Source: Arthrobacter beigongshangensis
Lineage (GTDB): Bacteria; Bacillota; Bacilli; Bacillales_A; Planococcaceae
DNA: 64,000 nucleotides
NCBI RefSeq assembly: GCF_016820585.1
Contig: NZ_JADHDX010000004.1
Location: 212,444-276,443 of the forward strand
Direction of reading: 5' to 3'
Part shown: piece after piece, positions 34,201 through 42,759 of the stretch
Layout of the letters: every line of letters begins with the position of its first letter
How positions within the stretch are numbered: position 1 is the stretch's first letter
Translations under genes and position numbers: made by a program
Notes under the pieces: generated by a model
What the model saw: the letters and a program-made list of their open reading frames with translations, nothing else
Told to the model about the DNA's origin: nothing
The model's database searches: none

Positions 34201-36663
34201 TCAAACCTGCAAATAAGCCCCTGTGAAGGAGTTTTCATTTGCTGCAATTTCTTCCGGTGTCCCTTCAGCAACAACCGTCCCGCCAGCTGCTCCACCCTCA
34301 GGCCCAATATCAATGACCCAATCGGAATCTAGGATAATATCACTGTTATGCTCGACGACAATGACGGTATTGCCAGCATCGACGAGTTTATTTAATAGGA
34401 CTAAAAGTTTTTTCACGTCAATTGGATGCAACCCGGTGGATGGCTCGTCCAATATGTAAAGCGTGTGCCCTGTCGCAGGCTTACTTAATTCACGAGCTAA
34501 TTTCAGCCGTTGTCCTTCGCCACCAGATAGTGTTGTAACGGATTGTCCCCATTGCAAGTAGCCAAGCCCGACATCGGACAATAGCTCGATAATCGTTGCA
34601 ATCTTTTTATTCTCTTGGAATAAAGGTAAGCTTTCCTCGATGCTTAAGTCAAGAATACTCGAGATGGTATAGCCTTTGTACGTCACTTCTAACACTTCGT
34701 CTTTGAAGCGTTTACCATGACAAACAGGGCAGGGGACTTCTAGGTCGGGCAGGAAATGCATATTGACTAGCACATGTCCGAGTCCCTCGCATGTTTCACA
34801 GCGTCCACCGGCCGTGTTGAAGGAGAAGTGTTTGGATGTTAATTTATTGTTCTTCGCTTGCGGTAACTTGGCAAATAAGTTGCGTAGCAGCGTAAAGACT
34901 TCGGTGTACGTTCCGATATTGGAGCGCTTCATGCGTCCCATTGGAGATTGTCCCACTGTAATCATTTTCGTAATGGCTTCAAATCCTGTAATGCTATCAC
35001 AGCCTTCAATATGTTTTACATCTGCTTCACCAGAAGATAGTACGTCGAATAGCAGCGTAGATTTACCAGATCCCGACACACCTGTTACGGTAATAAAACA
35101 CCCGAGTGGAAATGACACAGTAATATTTTTCAGATTATGTTTGTGAGCATTATGAACGGTTAACTGTTGTCCCGTCCCTCTCCTACGATTTTTAATGATT
35201 GCTGAATCTTCACGTAAAAATGCGCCTGTTATAGAATCAGACTGCTCTTTTAATTCATCTAGTAGACCTTGCCCGACAACTTGTCCACCTAATCGGCCCG
35301 CACCTGGCCCCATATCAATAACGTGGTCGGCCTCTTGCATAACGGCAACATCATGTTCAATCACGAGCACGGTATTATCTAAATCACGAAGTTGTTTCAT
35401 TACTTTAATCAAACCTTGCGTATCTTTTGGATGTAAGCCTGTCGTAGGTTCGTCGAGAATATAGAGAACACCCGTCAGTCCGGAGCCAAGAATCGAAGCT
35501 AATCGTAGGCGTTGGGATTCACCGCCAGATAATGTAATCGCTTGTCGATCGAGTGACAAATAGCCAAGACCCACGTCGATGATACGCTGCAATTTGATCG
35601 TTAAATCATGGAGGAAAGTTTCGACGAGTGGTCTACTATCAGCTGTCAGCTCGTGGTCCACCTTGTGAAGCCATGTCAGCATGTCTTCAAGGGCATACTG
35701 TGACACATCAGAAATGGAAACACCGGATACTAAAACTTGTCGGCTTACGGTTTTTAATCGTTTACCAAGGCAATCGGGGCAAGTGTGCTCGTAGAAAAAC
35801 TCGGCTTCTCCTGAATTACCCTCTTTCTCCTTATATCTTCTCCACATGCCCGTAATAACGCCCTCGAATTTTCCTTTACTGACGCTTTTAGGTGGTTTGA
35901 CATCTGGGAAGTGTGCAGCGAAGACGTCGCTTTCAGCTCCGTAATACAACAAATCACGCTGGATGGCTGTGTACTCTTTTAAAGGAGTTTGAATGTCGTA
36001 GTTAAAGCCATAATGCTTAGCGGCAGCCTCTAGTATATTACCTTGGTACGTGTTGTACGCCTCGAACCAAAATGTCACAGCGCCATCCATGATGCTAAGT
36101 TCTTCATTAAAGACCGCTTCCATGTTGATATCCGCAACCGTCCCCATACCATCGCATGTCCCGCAAGCTCCTTCAGGTGTATTGAATGAAAAATGTGAGC
36201 GCATTAGTTTCAGTTGTCGATGTCCACAGCTTGGGCAATCGATAAACTGATCATAGCTTCCCTCATTCGTGATCACTTCGTTGGTTGGCGGAATGATGGC
36301 TAAACAGTGCTCACATGGACGCTCACCTATTTTTTCATAGACAAGTCGCAAAAAGGTATACATATCAGTGACGGTTCCAACTGTTGAACGAGGATTGCGA
36401 TTCGTGACGTGTTGTCCAATACTAATAGATGGGGAAAGTCCGATGATGGAATCTACGTTGGGTTTGCTGATGGCATCTGTCACTAAGCCGCTCGATTCCA
36501 TGTATTGGCGCTGGCATTCCCGTTGTAAAATGTCCATTGCAAGTGTAGATTTACCCGAGCCTGACGGACCCGTTAATACTACAAATTGATGCTTCGGAAT
36601 AGCTAGTGAGATATTTTTTAGGTTATGCTCGCGTGCGCCGTTAATAAGAATATGATTGTTCAA
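34201..36663 (-). CDS. UvrA-like ABC ATPase (drug-resistance/UvrA2 type)
   Basis: About 820 residues with two UvrA-type ATPase modules: Walker A GPSGSGKSTLAMDILQRE and GVSGSGKSTLLFDVLSSG, signatures LSGGESQRLRLASILGSG and LSGGEGQRLKLARELSKP, and zinc cysteines in CGTCDGMG, CPDCLGKR, CETCEGLG and CPVCHGKRF. It is about 130 residues shorter than housekeeping UvrA, and the region after the first Walker A that would hold the UvrB-binding domain is cut down. This is the UvrA2 type found with antibiotic self-resistance and DNA-damage tolerance. No uvrB is nearby. TTG 36663 (NNHILINGAREHNLKNI) follows TTGGAGTG. Confidence 0.88.
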   Translation of the reverse strand: MNNHILINGAREHNLKNISLAIPKHQFVVLTGPSGSGKSTLAMDILQRECQRQYMESSGLVTDAISKPNVDSIIGLSPSISIGQHVTNRNPRSTVGTVTDMYTFLRLVYEKIGERPCEHCLAIIPPTNEVITNEGSYDQFIDCPSCGHRQLKLMRSHFSFNTPEGACGTCDGMGTVADINMEAVFNEELSIMDGAVTFWFEAYNTYQGNILEAAAKHYGFNYDIQTPLKEYTAIQRDLLYYGAESDVFAAHFPDVKPPKSVSKGKFEGVITGMWRRYKEKEGNSGEAEFFYEHTCPDCLGKRLKTVSRQVLVSGVSISDVSQYALEDMLTWLHKVDHELTADSRPLVETFLHDLTIKLQRIIDVGLGYLSLDRQAITLSGGESQRLRLASILGSGLTGVLYILDEPTTGLHPKDTQGLIKVMKQLRDLDNTVLVIEHDVAVMQEADHVIDMGPGAGRLGGQVVGQGLLDELKEQSDSITGAFLREDSAIIKNRRRGTGQQLTVHNAHKHNLKNITVSFPLGCFITVTGVSGSGKSTLLFDVLSSGEADVKHIEGCDSITGFEAITKMITVGQSPMGRMKRSNIGTYTEVFTLLRNLFAKLPQAKNNKLTSKHFSFNTAGGRCETCEGLGHVLVNMHFLPDLEVPCPVCHGKRFKDEVLEVTYKGYTISSILDLSIEESLPLFQENKKIATIIELLSDVGLGYLQWGQSVTTLSGGEGQRLKLARELSKPATGHTLYILDEPSTGLHPIDVKKLLVLLNKLVDAGNTVIVVEHNSDIILDSDWVIDIGPEGGAAGGTVVAEGTPEEIAANENSFTGAYLQV

Positions 36664-36816
36664 AATAAAAATCACTCCAATTCTTTTGATACCATTAGTA
36701 TAATACATGAATGCAAATGATAAGGTTGTGCAAATGGTATACGACATTACTGCGTTCGTTGACGAAAAGTCCGTCAAGGGGCTTGAATGTTTTCTTGTAG
36801 GATATCTAGTGAAAAG

Positions 36817-36845
36817 TTGTTGCGACAATCATTTTGTGTTAAACT
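36817..36845 (+). promoter_or_regulatory. Promoter of the ABC-F leader transcript
   Basis: TTGTTG (36817-36822) and TAAACT (36840-36845) are 17 bases apart, about 30 bases upstream of the leader peptide start. The inferred transcript has a leader of about 290 bases before the ABC-F gene. Confidence 0.5.
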
Positions 36846-36876
36846 ATTCTCACTAGTAGTGAAACGGAGGTGAGGA

Positions 36877-37014
36877 ATGATGTTAGATACTGTGTATGCA
36901 CGTGAAAGCTTATTGGAATACTTAGCCACTTCATGTGCGATTACGCATGAAATTTCGCCTAACGGGATAAGTCTGTCCTTTTTAGCCAATTTCAGTAATC
37001 ACACAGCTGTTTAG
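36877..37014 (+). CDS. 45-codon leader peptide upstream of the ABC-F gene
   Basis: ATG ATG at 36877/36880 follows the near-perfect ribosome binding site GGAGGTGAGG, stronger than that of most genes here. The peptide begins MMLDTVYARESLLEYLATSC and ends ANFSNHTAV. Thirty bases after its stop lies a terminator hairpin (37045-37072), and the ABC-F ATG follows 75 bases later. This is the layout of antibiotic-sensing leader attenuation known for vmlR-, vga- and bmrC-type genes, where stalling in the leader lets RNA polymerase pass the terminator. The peptide sequence is not recognised, and a true small protein is an alternative. Confidence 0.6.
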   Translation: MMLDTVYARESLLEYLATSCAITHEISPNGISLSFLANFSNHTAV

Positions 37015-37044
37015 CATTGATTCCTTACAAGAATTTTTAAGGGG

Positions 37045-37072
37045 AAAAGATCGCTTACACAGGGTCTTTTTT
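37045..37072 (+). terminator. Attenuator hairpin before the ABC-F gene
   Basis: AAAAGATC pairs with GGTCTTTT (one G-U pair), followed by T-run and GCG. It lies between the leader peptide and the ABC-F start, where early termination would shut off the gene. Confidence 0.65.
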
Positions 37073-37146
37073 GCGTTGTCTAGGTACCCTGCGCTTTTCG
37101 TAAGTTGCTTCCAGCTGTGACCATAGAACGAGGGGAAGCGGAAAAT

Positions 37147-39009
37147 ATGATCTGTACAATTCAACAAATTAGCAAAATGCTTGGTGGCAATACGATATTT
37201 GAAAATCTTTCATTGGACATAAAAACAGGAGATAAGTTAGGTGTTGTCGGACGCAATGGTAGTGGGAAAACAACATTATTTAAGCACATTGCAGGAGTGG
37301 AGCGTCCGGATAGCGGCGCACTACATTTTAAAAAAGGGACTAAAATTGGCTATTTAGCGCAAATCCCTTCATTTGATAAAGAAATTACTGGACACGACGT
37401 ACTAAATAGCGCATTTGAAGAGTTAAAGGCTATGCAGGCGAAGATGGCGCAATTGGAAGTGGAGCTTGCCGATCCTCAGCAGGATGACATGGAAAAGTAT
37501 CTTCAACTCTACGGAAATTTGCAGGAAGAGTTTGCCCGTCGTGACGGCTATACGATCGATTCAGAAATTGATAAGGTCATTAATGGCTTGCAATTACAAG
37601 CATTTGTAGGACGCTCTTTTTCACAATTAAGTGGCGGCGAACAAACGAAGATTATGCTCGGCAAGCTGTTATTGACGAAGCCCGATTTACTGCTATTGGA
37701 TGAACCGACGAATCACTTGGATTTATTTGCAGTGGAGTGGCTGGAAGGCTATTTAACAGATTATCAGGGAACAATTGTTATCGTTTCGCATGATCGTTAC
37801 TTTTTAGATTGTGTCGTGACAAAGGTTGCGGATTTGGAAGAGGGAGAGCTCCATCTATATTACGGAAACTATTCTTCCTTTATTCACGAAAAAGAACAGC
37901 GTCTGATGCGAGAATTCCAAGATTACGAAGAGCAGCAAAAGAAGATTAAGAAGATGAGGGAAGCCATTAAGCGGCTGCGTCTGTGGGCGAATGAGGCGAA
38001 TCCGCCGAATGCGGCATTGCACCGGCGAGCGCGTAATATGGAGCGGGCGTTGGAACGAATGGAAAAGGTTCGAAAACCGCTTATTGATCCGAAGAAAATG
38101 GCACTGTCGTTTGAAGCTGCACCGCGTAGTGGCAAGGAAGTGGTTGTTATGGAAGGGATCACCAAATCGTTCGGGCAGCAGCCATTGCTGAGGGCAGCAG
38201 ATTTTCATGTGTACTGGAAGGATCGGACGGCGATTGTTGGTCGCAATGGTAGTGGTAAATCGACAATCTTGAAGATTTTATTAGGAGAATTAGCAGTAGA
38301 TAGTGGACTCAGCAAATTGGGGAGCAATGTGAAAGTTGGCTTCTTGTCGCAGCATTTTGAAATTGCCGATCCGAAAGCTCGTCTTATCGATGTTTTTCGG
38401 GCAGACGTCCAAGTAGAAGAAGGAGCGTCACGTCATTTATTAGCAAAATTCATGTTTTACGGACCGGATGTGTTTAAGCGCATAGGTGATTTAAGTGGTG
38501 GGGAGCGGATGCGGCTTCGTTTGGCCCAGCTCATGCACCAGGATATCAATTGCCTTGTGTTGGATGAACCGACAAACCATCTAGACATTGAATCACGCGA
38601 GGTGCTTGAAGAAGCGTTGGAGGATTTTACAGGTACGATCATTGCGGTTTCGCATGATCGTTACTTTTTGAATAAATTATTCACACGCACGGCGTGGTTG
38701 GAAGACGGCGCCATTATGACGTTTGACGGGCCGTATAATTGGGCGCGTGACAAATGGCAGGAGCTTCAAAGTCGGAAGATAGTTGAAGAAGTGGCACCTG
38801 TAGCGGTGGCGAAGCTTGTGAAAGAAGTGAAGGCTGTTGTTAATGTAGAAGAAGAAATTGCAAGGCTAGAACTAGCCATCACTTCATTAGAAACAGATAT
38901 GGAATGTGAAACGGATTGGGAGAAATATGAATCGTTAACAGCGGAAGTGGCTAGTTTGAAAGAGCAATTGTCGTCTTATTATGAGCAGTGGATGAGTGAA
39001 GTAGAGTAA
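37147..39009 (+). CDS. ABC-F family ATPase
   Basis: About 620 residues: two ABC domains without membrane helices. Walker A sites GRNGSGKTT and GRNGSGKST, signatures LSGGEQTKIMLGKLL and LSGGERMRLRLAQLM, Walker B LLLLDEPTNHLD and CLVLDEPTNHLD. The basic interdomain linker (KKIKKMREAIKRLRLWANEA, LHRRARNMERALERMEKVRK) enters the ribosome in this family. A C-terminal coiled coil of about 70 residues is present, as in YdiF/Uup/YfmR-like proteins. ABC-F proteins act on stalled ribosomes, either as translation factors or as antibiotic-protection proteins; the upstream leader favours the latter, the length the former. ATG 37147 follows GAGGGGAAGCGG. Confidence 0.9.
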   Translation: MICTIQQISKMLGGNTIFENLSLDIKTGDKLGVVGRNGSGKTTLFKHIAGVERPDSGALHFKKGTKIGYLAQIPSFDKEITGHDVLNSAFEELKAMQAKMAQLEVELADPQQDDMEKYLQLYGNLQEEFARRDGYTIDSEIDKVINGLQLQAFVGRSFSQLSGGEQTKIMLGKLLLTKPDLLLLDEPTNHLDLFAVEWLEGYLTDYQGTIVIVSHDRYFLDCVVTKVADLEEGELHLYYGNYSSFIHEKEQRLMREFQDYEEQQKKIKKMREAIKRLRLWANEANPPNAALHRRARNMERALERMEKVRKPLIDPKKMALSFEAAPRSGKEVVVMEGITKSFGQQPLLRAADFHVYWKDRTAIVGRNGSGKSTILKILLGELAVDSGLSKLGSNVKVGFLSQHFEIADPKARLIDVFRADVQVEEGASRHLLAKFMFYGPDVFKRIGDLSGGERMRLRLAQLMHQDINCLVLDEPTNHLDIESREVLEEALEDFTGTIIAVSHDRYFLNKLFTRTAWLEDGAIMTFDGPYNWARDKWQELQSRKIVEEVAPVAVAKLVKEVKAVVNVEEEIARLELAITSLETDMECETDWEKYESLTAEVASLKEQLSSYYEQWMSEVE

Positions 39010-39069
39010 ATGTAGTGCCTGGTGAGGAAGAGATTCCTTGCTGGGCATTTTTAACGAGTCAAAGGTCCT

Positions 39070-39195
39070 GGAATGACGATAACTCTACCCAATTGATCGA
39101 TAACCCTTCGCAATTGAACGATAACTTTGTTGAATTGATCGATAACGCCTTCGAATTGATTGATAACTTGCCGCAATTGAACGATAACTTTTTTC
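39070..39195 (+). repeat. Six-unit 21-bp tandem array
   Basis: Units start at 39070, 39091, 39112, 39133, 39154 and 39175. Each has a conserved 14 bases, AATTGA[T/A][C/T]GATAAC (the first is degenerate, GGAATGACGATAAC), and a variable 7-base tail. The period is two helical turns, so identical sites would face the same side of the DNA. Read as protein (frame 39015-39227), it gives QLIDNxx/QLNDNxx heptads, but that frame has no ribosome binding site. Function unknown. Confidence 0.9.
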
Positions 39196-39299
39196 TGGCT
39201 AGCCTTTGTGAAGCTGTTTCCAATTAATGAAACTTATACCCCATGCATAACGTTTCAATAGTAGGACTGTTTAATGGAAAGCATAAAGGGGGAGTAAAT

Positions 39300-39614
39300 A
39301 TGATGGGGTGGCTGAATGTCGGTAGTCTCGTGCTCGGACTAATTGCGTGGATACTTCCTATTGTAAGCCTCATGCGATATAAACAAGGTAGGCATAAGAA
39401 GTGGGCTGCATTTTCTATTATGAGCGTCGGCGCTTGTGCAGTTTCGTTATATTTCCAGATTGTTTATAACCACCACCTAGTCACGATTAATGATTGGAGC
39501 GCACTTATGGATACAACGGGCGCCCTGGTGAAAGTCGGTGCAGTTCTTCTTATTGTTACGCTTGTATTAAATACAGCGACGCTGATTGTGTATCGTGATA
39601 GAACAGTAAAGTAA
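39300..39614 (+). CDS. Small membrane protein, unknown function
   Basis: A 104-residue protein with three predicted helices (WLNVGSLVLGLIAWILPIVS, KWAAFSIMSVGACAVSLYFQ, VKVGAVLLIVTLVLNTATLI) separated by short basic or polar loops such as MRYKQGRHKK. Start ATG 39300 follows AAAGGGGGAG; a longer frame from 39243 lacks one. I do not recognise the family beyond small membrane proteins seen in Bacillales. It sits between the tandem array and the TetR-YhgE pair with its own space on both sides, so it may be monocistronic. Confidence 0.75.
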   Translation: MMGWLNVGSLVLGLIAWILPIVSLMRYKQGRHKKWAAFSIMSVGACAVSLYFQIVYNHHLVTINDWSALMDTTGALVKVGAVLLIVTLVLNTATLIVYRDRTVK

Positions 39615-39719
39615 TTTTACTACCGTTCAACGAAATTTATAGCATTTTCGTCTATAATATTTCATTCCAAAGAAAAAAACTTGCATAATTCCACCTCCAG
39701 GAGTAATATAATGACTGGA

Positions 39720-39742
39720 TGACTGAAAAGGTATTTCGGTCA
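39720..39742. promoter_or_regulatory. TetR operator upstream of tetR (site 1)
   Basis: A 23-bp dyad with outer arms TGACTGAAA and TTTCGGTCA (one mismatch), 32 bases upstream of the tetR ATG. The outer TGAC(C/T) and CGGTCA with 23-bp span are repeated in the site upstream of yhgE (40367-40389). Confidence 0.65.
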
Positions 39743-39774
39743 CTTTTCTAATCCCTTCAAAGTGAGGTGGAGAA

Positions 39775-40344
39775 ATGGATCGCAGGCAGGAAATTTTAGA
39801 GGCGGCAGCTAAATCATTTTCGCTTTTCGGCTACAAGGCGACAACGATGGATCAAGTGGCCAAAATTGCGAACGTTGGTAAAGGAACCATCTATACGTTT
39901 TTTGCCAACAAGGAAGAGTTATTCAATGCGATTGTGGTGAAAATGATCCATGAGATGAGGGCGGAAGCAGATTCAGTTTCTGTCGAGGGCGCACCTTTTG
40001 AACAAAATGCCCATGCGAGGCTGATGCGCATGCTCAAATTCCGTGAAACACACCAATTGTATGCCATGCTTGTCGATGAAGAGAAAGAACTTCGAACACC
40101 AGCAGTCATTGAAGTGTTGGAAACGATCGAAAAAGAAATCGTTTCTTATATAAAAACGAAGATTGAAAAAGCGGTTGCTAAGGGCGAGCTGAAGCCTTGC
40201 GATAGCGAGCTTGTCGCTTATTTATTATTCAAAGCGTATATGGCACTTGTTGCTGACTGGGGGAAAACCCATGATATGGAGCTCGAAGAACAGCGCATTG
40301 TTGCGTTGTTGAGTGGGACAATATTTAAAAGTCTCTTAGTCTGA
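39775..40344 (+). CDS. TetR family regulator (YhgD-like)
   Basis: A 189-residue repressor with helix-turn-helix at residues 5-52 (ILEAAAKSFSLFGYKATTMD, QVAKIANVGKGTIYTFFANK) and a helical ligand domain. It is directly upstream of a yhgE gene in the same direction, as the YhgD-YhgE pair in Bacillus. Matching 23-bp dyads precede both genes, so it probably represses itself and yhgE. ATG 39775 follows AAAGTGAGGTGG. Its stop overlaps a terminator. Confidence 0.9.
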   Translation: MDRRQEILEAAAKSFSLFGYKATTMDQVAKIANVGKGTIYTFFANKEELFNAIVVKMIHEMRAEADSVSVEGAPFEQNAHARLMRMLKFRETHQLYAMLVDEEKELRTPAVIEVLETIEKEIVSYIKTKIEKAVAKGELKPCDSELVAYLLFKAYMALVADWGKTHDMELEEQRIVALLSGTIFKSLLV

Positions 40345-40358
40345 GACTTGTTTTTTTA
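40328..40358 (+). terminator. Terminator between tetR and yhgE
   Basis: AAGTCTC pairs with GAGACTT, followed by seven T; the hairpin includes the tetR stop codon. yhgE therefore has its own promoter. Confidence 0.88.
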
Positions 40359-40366
40359 TTCTAAAT

Positions 40367-40389
40367 TGACCATTTGAGGAAAACGGTCA
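40367..40389. promoter_or_regulatory. TetR operator upstream of yhgE (site 2)
   Basis: TGACC-N13-GGTCA in a 23-bp span, the same length and outer bases as site 1 at 39720-39742. It is 25 bases upstream of the yhgE ATG. Confidence 0.65.
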
Positions 40390-40413
40390 ATTAGTTCTGA
40401 AGGAGTGTGTATC

Positions 40414-42615
40414 ATGAAGAAAACGATGACTTGGGCGGAGTGGAAACAACTGCTGCGCACACGAAAAATGCTTGTCCCGATGATTGCAATTTTATTCATC
40501 CCTGTGTTGTATGCAGGAATGTTTCTGTGGGCGTTTTGGAATCCTTATGCCAATATGGATGATTTGCCCGTCGCGATTGTCGATTTAGATAAAGGGGCGG
40601 AAATGGATGGTGAGCAGCTGGCCTTAGGTCAGGAGCTAGCCGATCAATTAATAGATAGTAAGCAGTTTGATTTCCAAAGGGTTGAGAAAGCAGATGCAGA
40701 AAAAGGACTCAAAAATCAGGATTATTACGTAGTCATTGAAATACCGGAAAACTTTTCGGAGCATGCAACAACGCTACTGGATGATGAACCGGAAAAATTG
40801 ACAATTATTTATAAACCAAACGAAGGATTCAACTTCTTATCTGGACAAATTGGTGAGACAGCAATGGACCGGATTCGTGCGGAAGTGAATGAGAAAGTTG
40901 CTTCGACGTATGCAGAAAAGTTATTTGATTCTATCATGGAATTGGGTGATGGTTTTGGCGAAGCAGCAGACGGTGCAGGTGAATTGCATAACGGAGCTAC
41001 AAAATTAGTAAACGGCGCCGACGACTTGAAAGGTTATCTTGAAACATTGGCTGGTAGCACCATTACACTGGCAGATGGGTCCGATAAAATCGCTAAAGGA
41101 GCGAGTGATGCGGCTACAGGTGCGGCTGAGTTGGATAAAGGACTTGGTACTTTATCGCAAGGTTCACAGGAACTGTTGGCTGGAGCGCAAAAAGCTTCAG
41201 CCGGTGCAGGTGGATTGAAAGAAGGTCTCACAAACTATACAGCTGGTGTTGGTCAGTTGGCAGCAAGTTACGGACAAATTGGTCAGAAGGAACAGGAATT
41301 TAACACCGCTATAGGCACGTTGAATGAAAAATCGCAGCAACTTAATGGAGCCGTAGGTCAACTAACAGGAGCAGCGGCTAATGTAGCAACTGGAATTGAG
41401 GGGTTATCAAAACAGCTAGGCCATGTTTTAGAAGGACTTCCCGCGGAGCAACAAAAAGCCATAGGAGAAGTACTTGGTCAATTGAAGCAAGGGAGTGCTC
41501 AGCTGTCAGGTGGTATGCAGGAGCTATCTACTGGGACTTCATCGCTAACAGAAGGTACTGCTAATCTAAACGATGCTGCTGGGCAACTCGCTGGCGCACA
41601 TAGTGAAGCACTTGCAGGACTCGTTAAATTGAACGGCTCTTCTGCACAACTGCTTGAAGGAGCGAACGCTCTTGCTATAGGGAATAAAGACCTAGCGTCT
41701 GGCGTTACAAAATTTGCAGAAGGTGTGACAGCGGCGCAGCAGGGTTCATCAGATTTGGCATCCGGTCTTGCTGCATTGACACAAGGAACTGGTACGCTAA
41801 AAGAGGGAACTGATACACTCGCGTCAAAATCACAGGAACTCGCTGAAGGCTCTGTTACACTGGCAGATGGGCTGGTGGAGTTGGAGGAAGGAACAGTAAC
41901 ACTGCAAGAAAAACTAGCGGAAGCGAATGAAACCGCAAGTGAAGTGAACCCAACGGACAAAACGTATGGCATGGTAGGAGCCCCCGTGAATGTCGAGAAG
42001 GAGGGGATTAACCTTGTGCCGAACTATGGTACAGGATTTGCACCCTACTTCTTGTCGATGGGATTATTTATCGGAGCATTATTGCTGTCTATCGTCTTCC
42101 CACTTGTCGAACCGGCAATGAAACCAACAGGTGCATTCAGATGGTTCACGAGTAAAGTGTCTGTGCTCACCATTGTGGGCTTATTGCAGGCACTTATTGC
42201 GGTGGGGGTCGTGAAATTCGTCCTTAGAATGGAAATAATCAACACGCCGCTGTTCGTTCTAACGGCAATTATTACAAGCTATACATTCATCGCGATTGTT
42301 CAAATGTGCGTATCCATCTTAGGTGATACAGGGCGTTTTGTTGCGATAATCATCCTCATTTTGCAGTTAACAACGAGTGCAGGGACATTCCCACTTGAGT
42401 TGATCCCGGCACCACTGCAAATCTTCAACAAATTCTTGCCGATGACGTATTCCGTCCAGGCGTTCAAAGGAGCTATTTCCACTGGTGATTTTTCGGCTCT
42501 TTGGATGAACAACGGAATTCTCGTAGGGTTCACAGTTGCATGTTTGGCCGTCACATTCGGTTACTTTGCACTGTTGTATACGAAAAGATATTCGAAGAAG
42601 ATAGTGGAAGCTTAA
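40414..42615 (+). CDS. yhgE: YhgE/Pip family membrane protein
   Basis: About 733 residues. One N-terminal helix (MLVPMIAILFIPVLYAGMFL), a large extracytoplasmic region at about 40-540 dominated by heptad-like Ala/Gly/Leu repeats (LNDAAGQLAGAHSEALAGLV, then LAEGSVTLADGLVELEEGTV), and an ABC-2-like C-terminal block of five or six helices (APYFLSMGLFIGALLLSIVF). Family members include the phage infection protein Pip of lactococci and YhgE of Bacillus. The long coiled region probably projects through the wall. Its exact role is unknown; export or envelope function is inferred. ATG 40414 follows GAAGGAG. Confidence 0.9.
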   Translation: MKKTMTWAEWKQLLRTRKMLVPMIAILFIPVLYAGMFLWAFWNPYANMDDLPVAIVDLDKGAEMDGEQLALGQELADQLIDSKQFDFQRVEKADAEKGLKNQDYYVVIEIPENFSEHATTLLDDEPEKLTIIYKPNEGFNFLSGQIGETAMDRIRAEVNEKVASTYAEKLFDSIMELGDGFGEAADGAGELHNGATKLVNGADDLKGYLETLAGSTITLADGSDKIAKGASDAATGAAELDKGLGTLSQGSQELLAGAQKASAGAGGLKEGLTNYTAGVGQLAASYGQIGQKEQEFNTAIGTLNEKSQQLNGAVGQLTGAAANVATGIEGLSKQLGHVLEGLPAEQQKAIGEVLGQLKQGSAQLSGGMQELSTGTSSLTEGTANLNDAAGQLAGAHSEALAGLVKLNGSSAQLLEGANALAIGNKDLASGVTKFAEGVTAAQQGSSDLASGLAALTQGTGTLKEGTDTLASKSQELAEGSVTLADGLVELEEGTVTLQEKLAEANETASEVNPTDKTYGMVGAPVNVEKEGINLVPNYGTGFAPYFLSMGLFIGALLLSIVFPLVEPAMKPTGAFRWFTSKVSVLTIVGLLQALIAVGVVKFVLRMEIINTPLFVLTAIITSYTFIAIVQMCVSILGDTGRFVAIIILILQLTTSAGTFPLELIPAPLQIFNKFLPMTYSVQAFKGAISTGDFSALWMNNGILVGFTVACLAVTFGYFALLYTKRYSKKIVEA

Positions 42616-42621
42616 CAGAAA

Positions 42622-42656
42622 GATCCTCCAACAGTACGCTATTGGGGGATTTTTTA
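42622..42656 (+). terminator. Terminator of yhgE
   Basis: ATCC-t-CCAA pairs with TTGG-g-GGAT, followed by six T. Confidence 0.8.
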
Positions 42657-42759
42657 AATGAAATCAAACCTTTCAGAAAATAATTCCTTATTTCGTGTAA
42701 CCAAATCGATCGAGTACAGTCTAATGAGGTGACAAGCGAAAAGGAAAGGGGTGGTCAAT

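Noticed and set aside
34201..36663. Housekeeping excinuclease UvrA
   Set aside because: About 130 residues too short, with reduced UvrB-binding region and no uvrB neighbour; UvrA2-type protein preferred.
36661..36828. 55-residue N-terminal extension of the UvrA-like protein
   Set aside because: Not conserved in the family; TTG 36663 has the correctly placed TTGGAGTG.
39070..39195. CRISPR array
   Set aside because: Repeats of 14 bases with 7-base spacers are far too short, and no cas gene is nearby.
39015..39227. 70-codon frame encoding QLIDN/QLNDN heptads
   Set aside because: It has no ribosome binding site, and the repeat pattern is explained by the 21-bp DNA array being a multiple of three. 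Kept only as a repeat.
41499..41972. 157-codon minus-strand frame inside yhgE
   Set aside because: Ser/Ala/Pro-rich shadow of the Ala/Gly/Leu repeat coding on the other strand, with no start signal.
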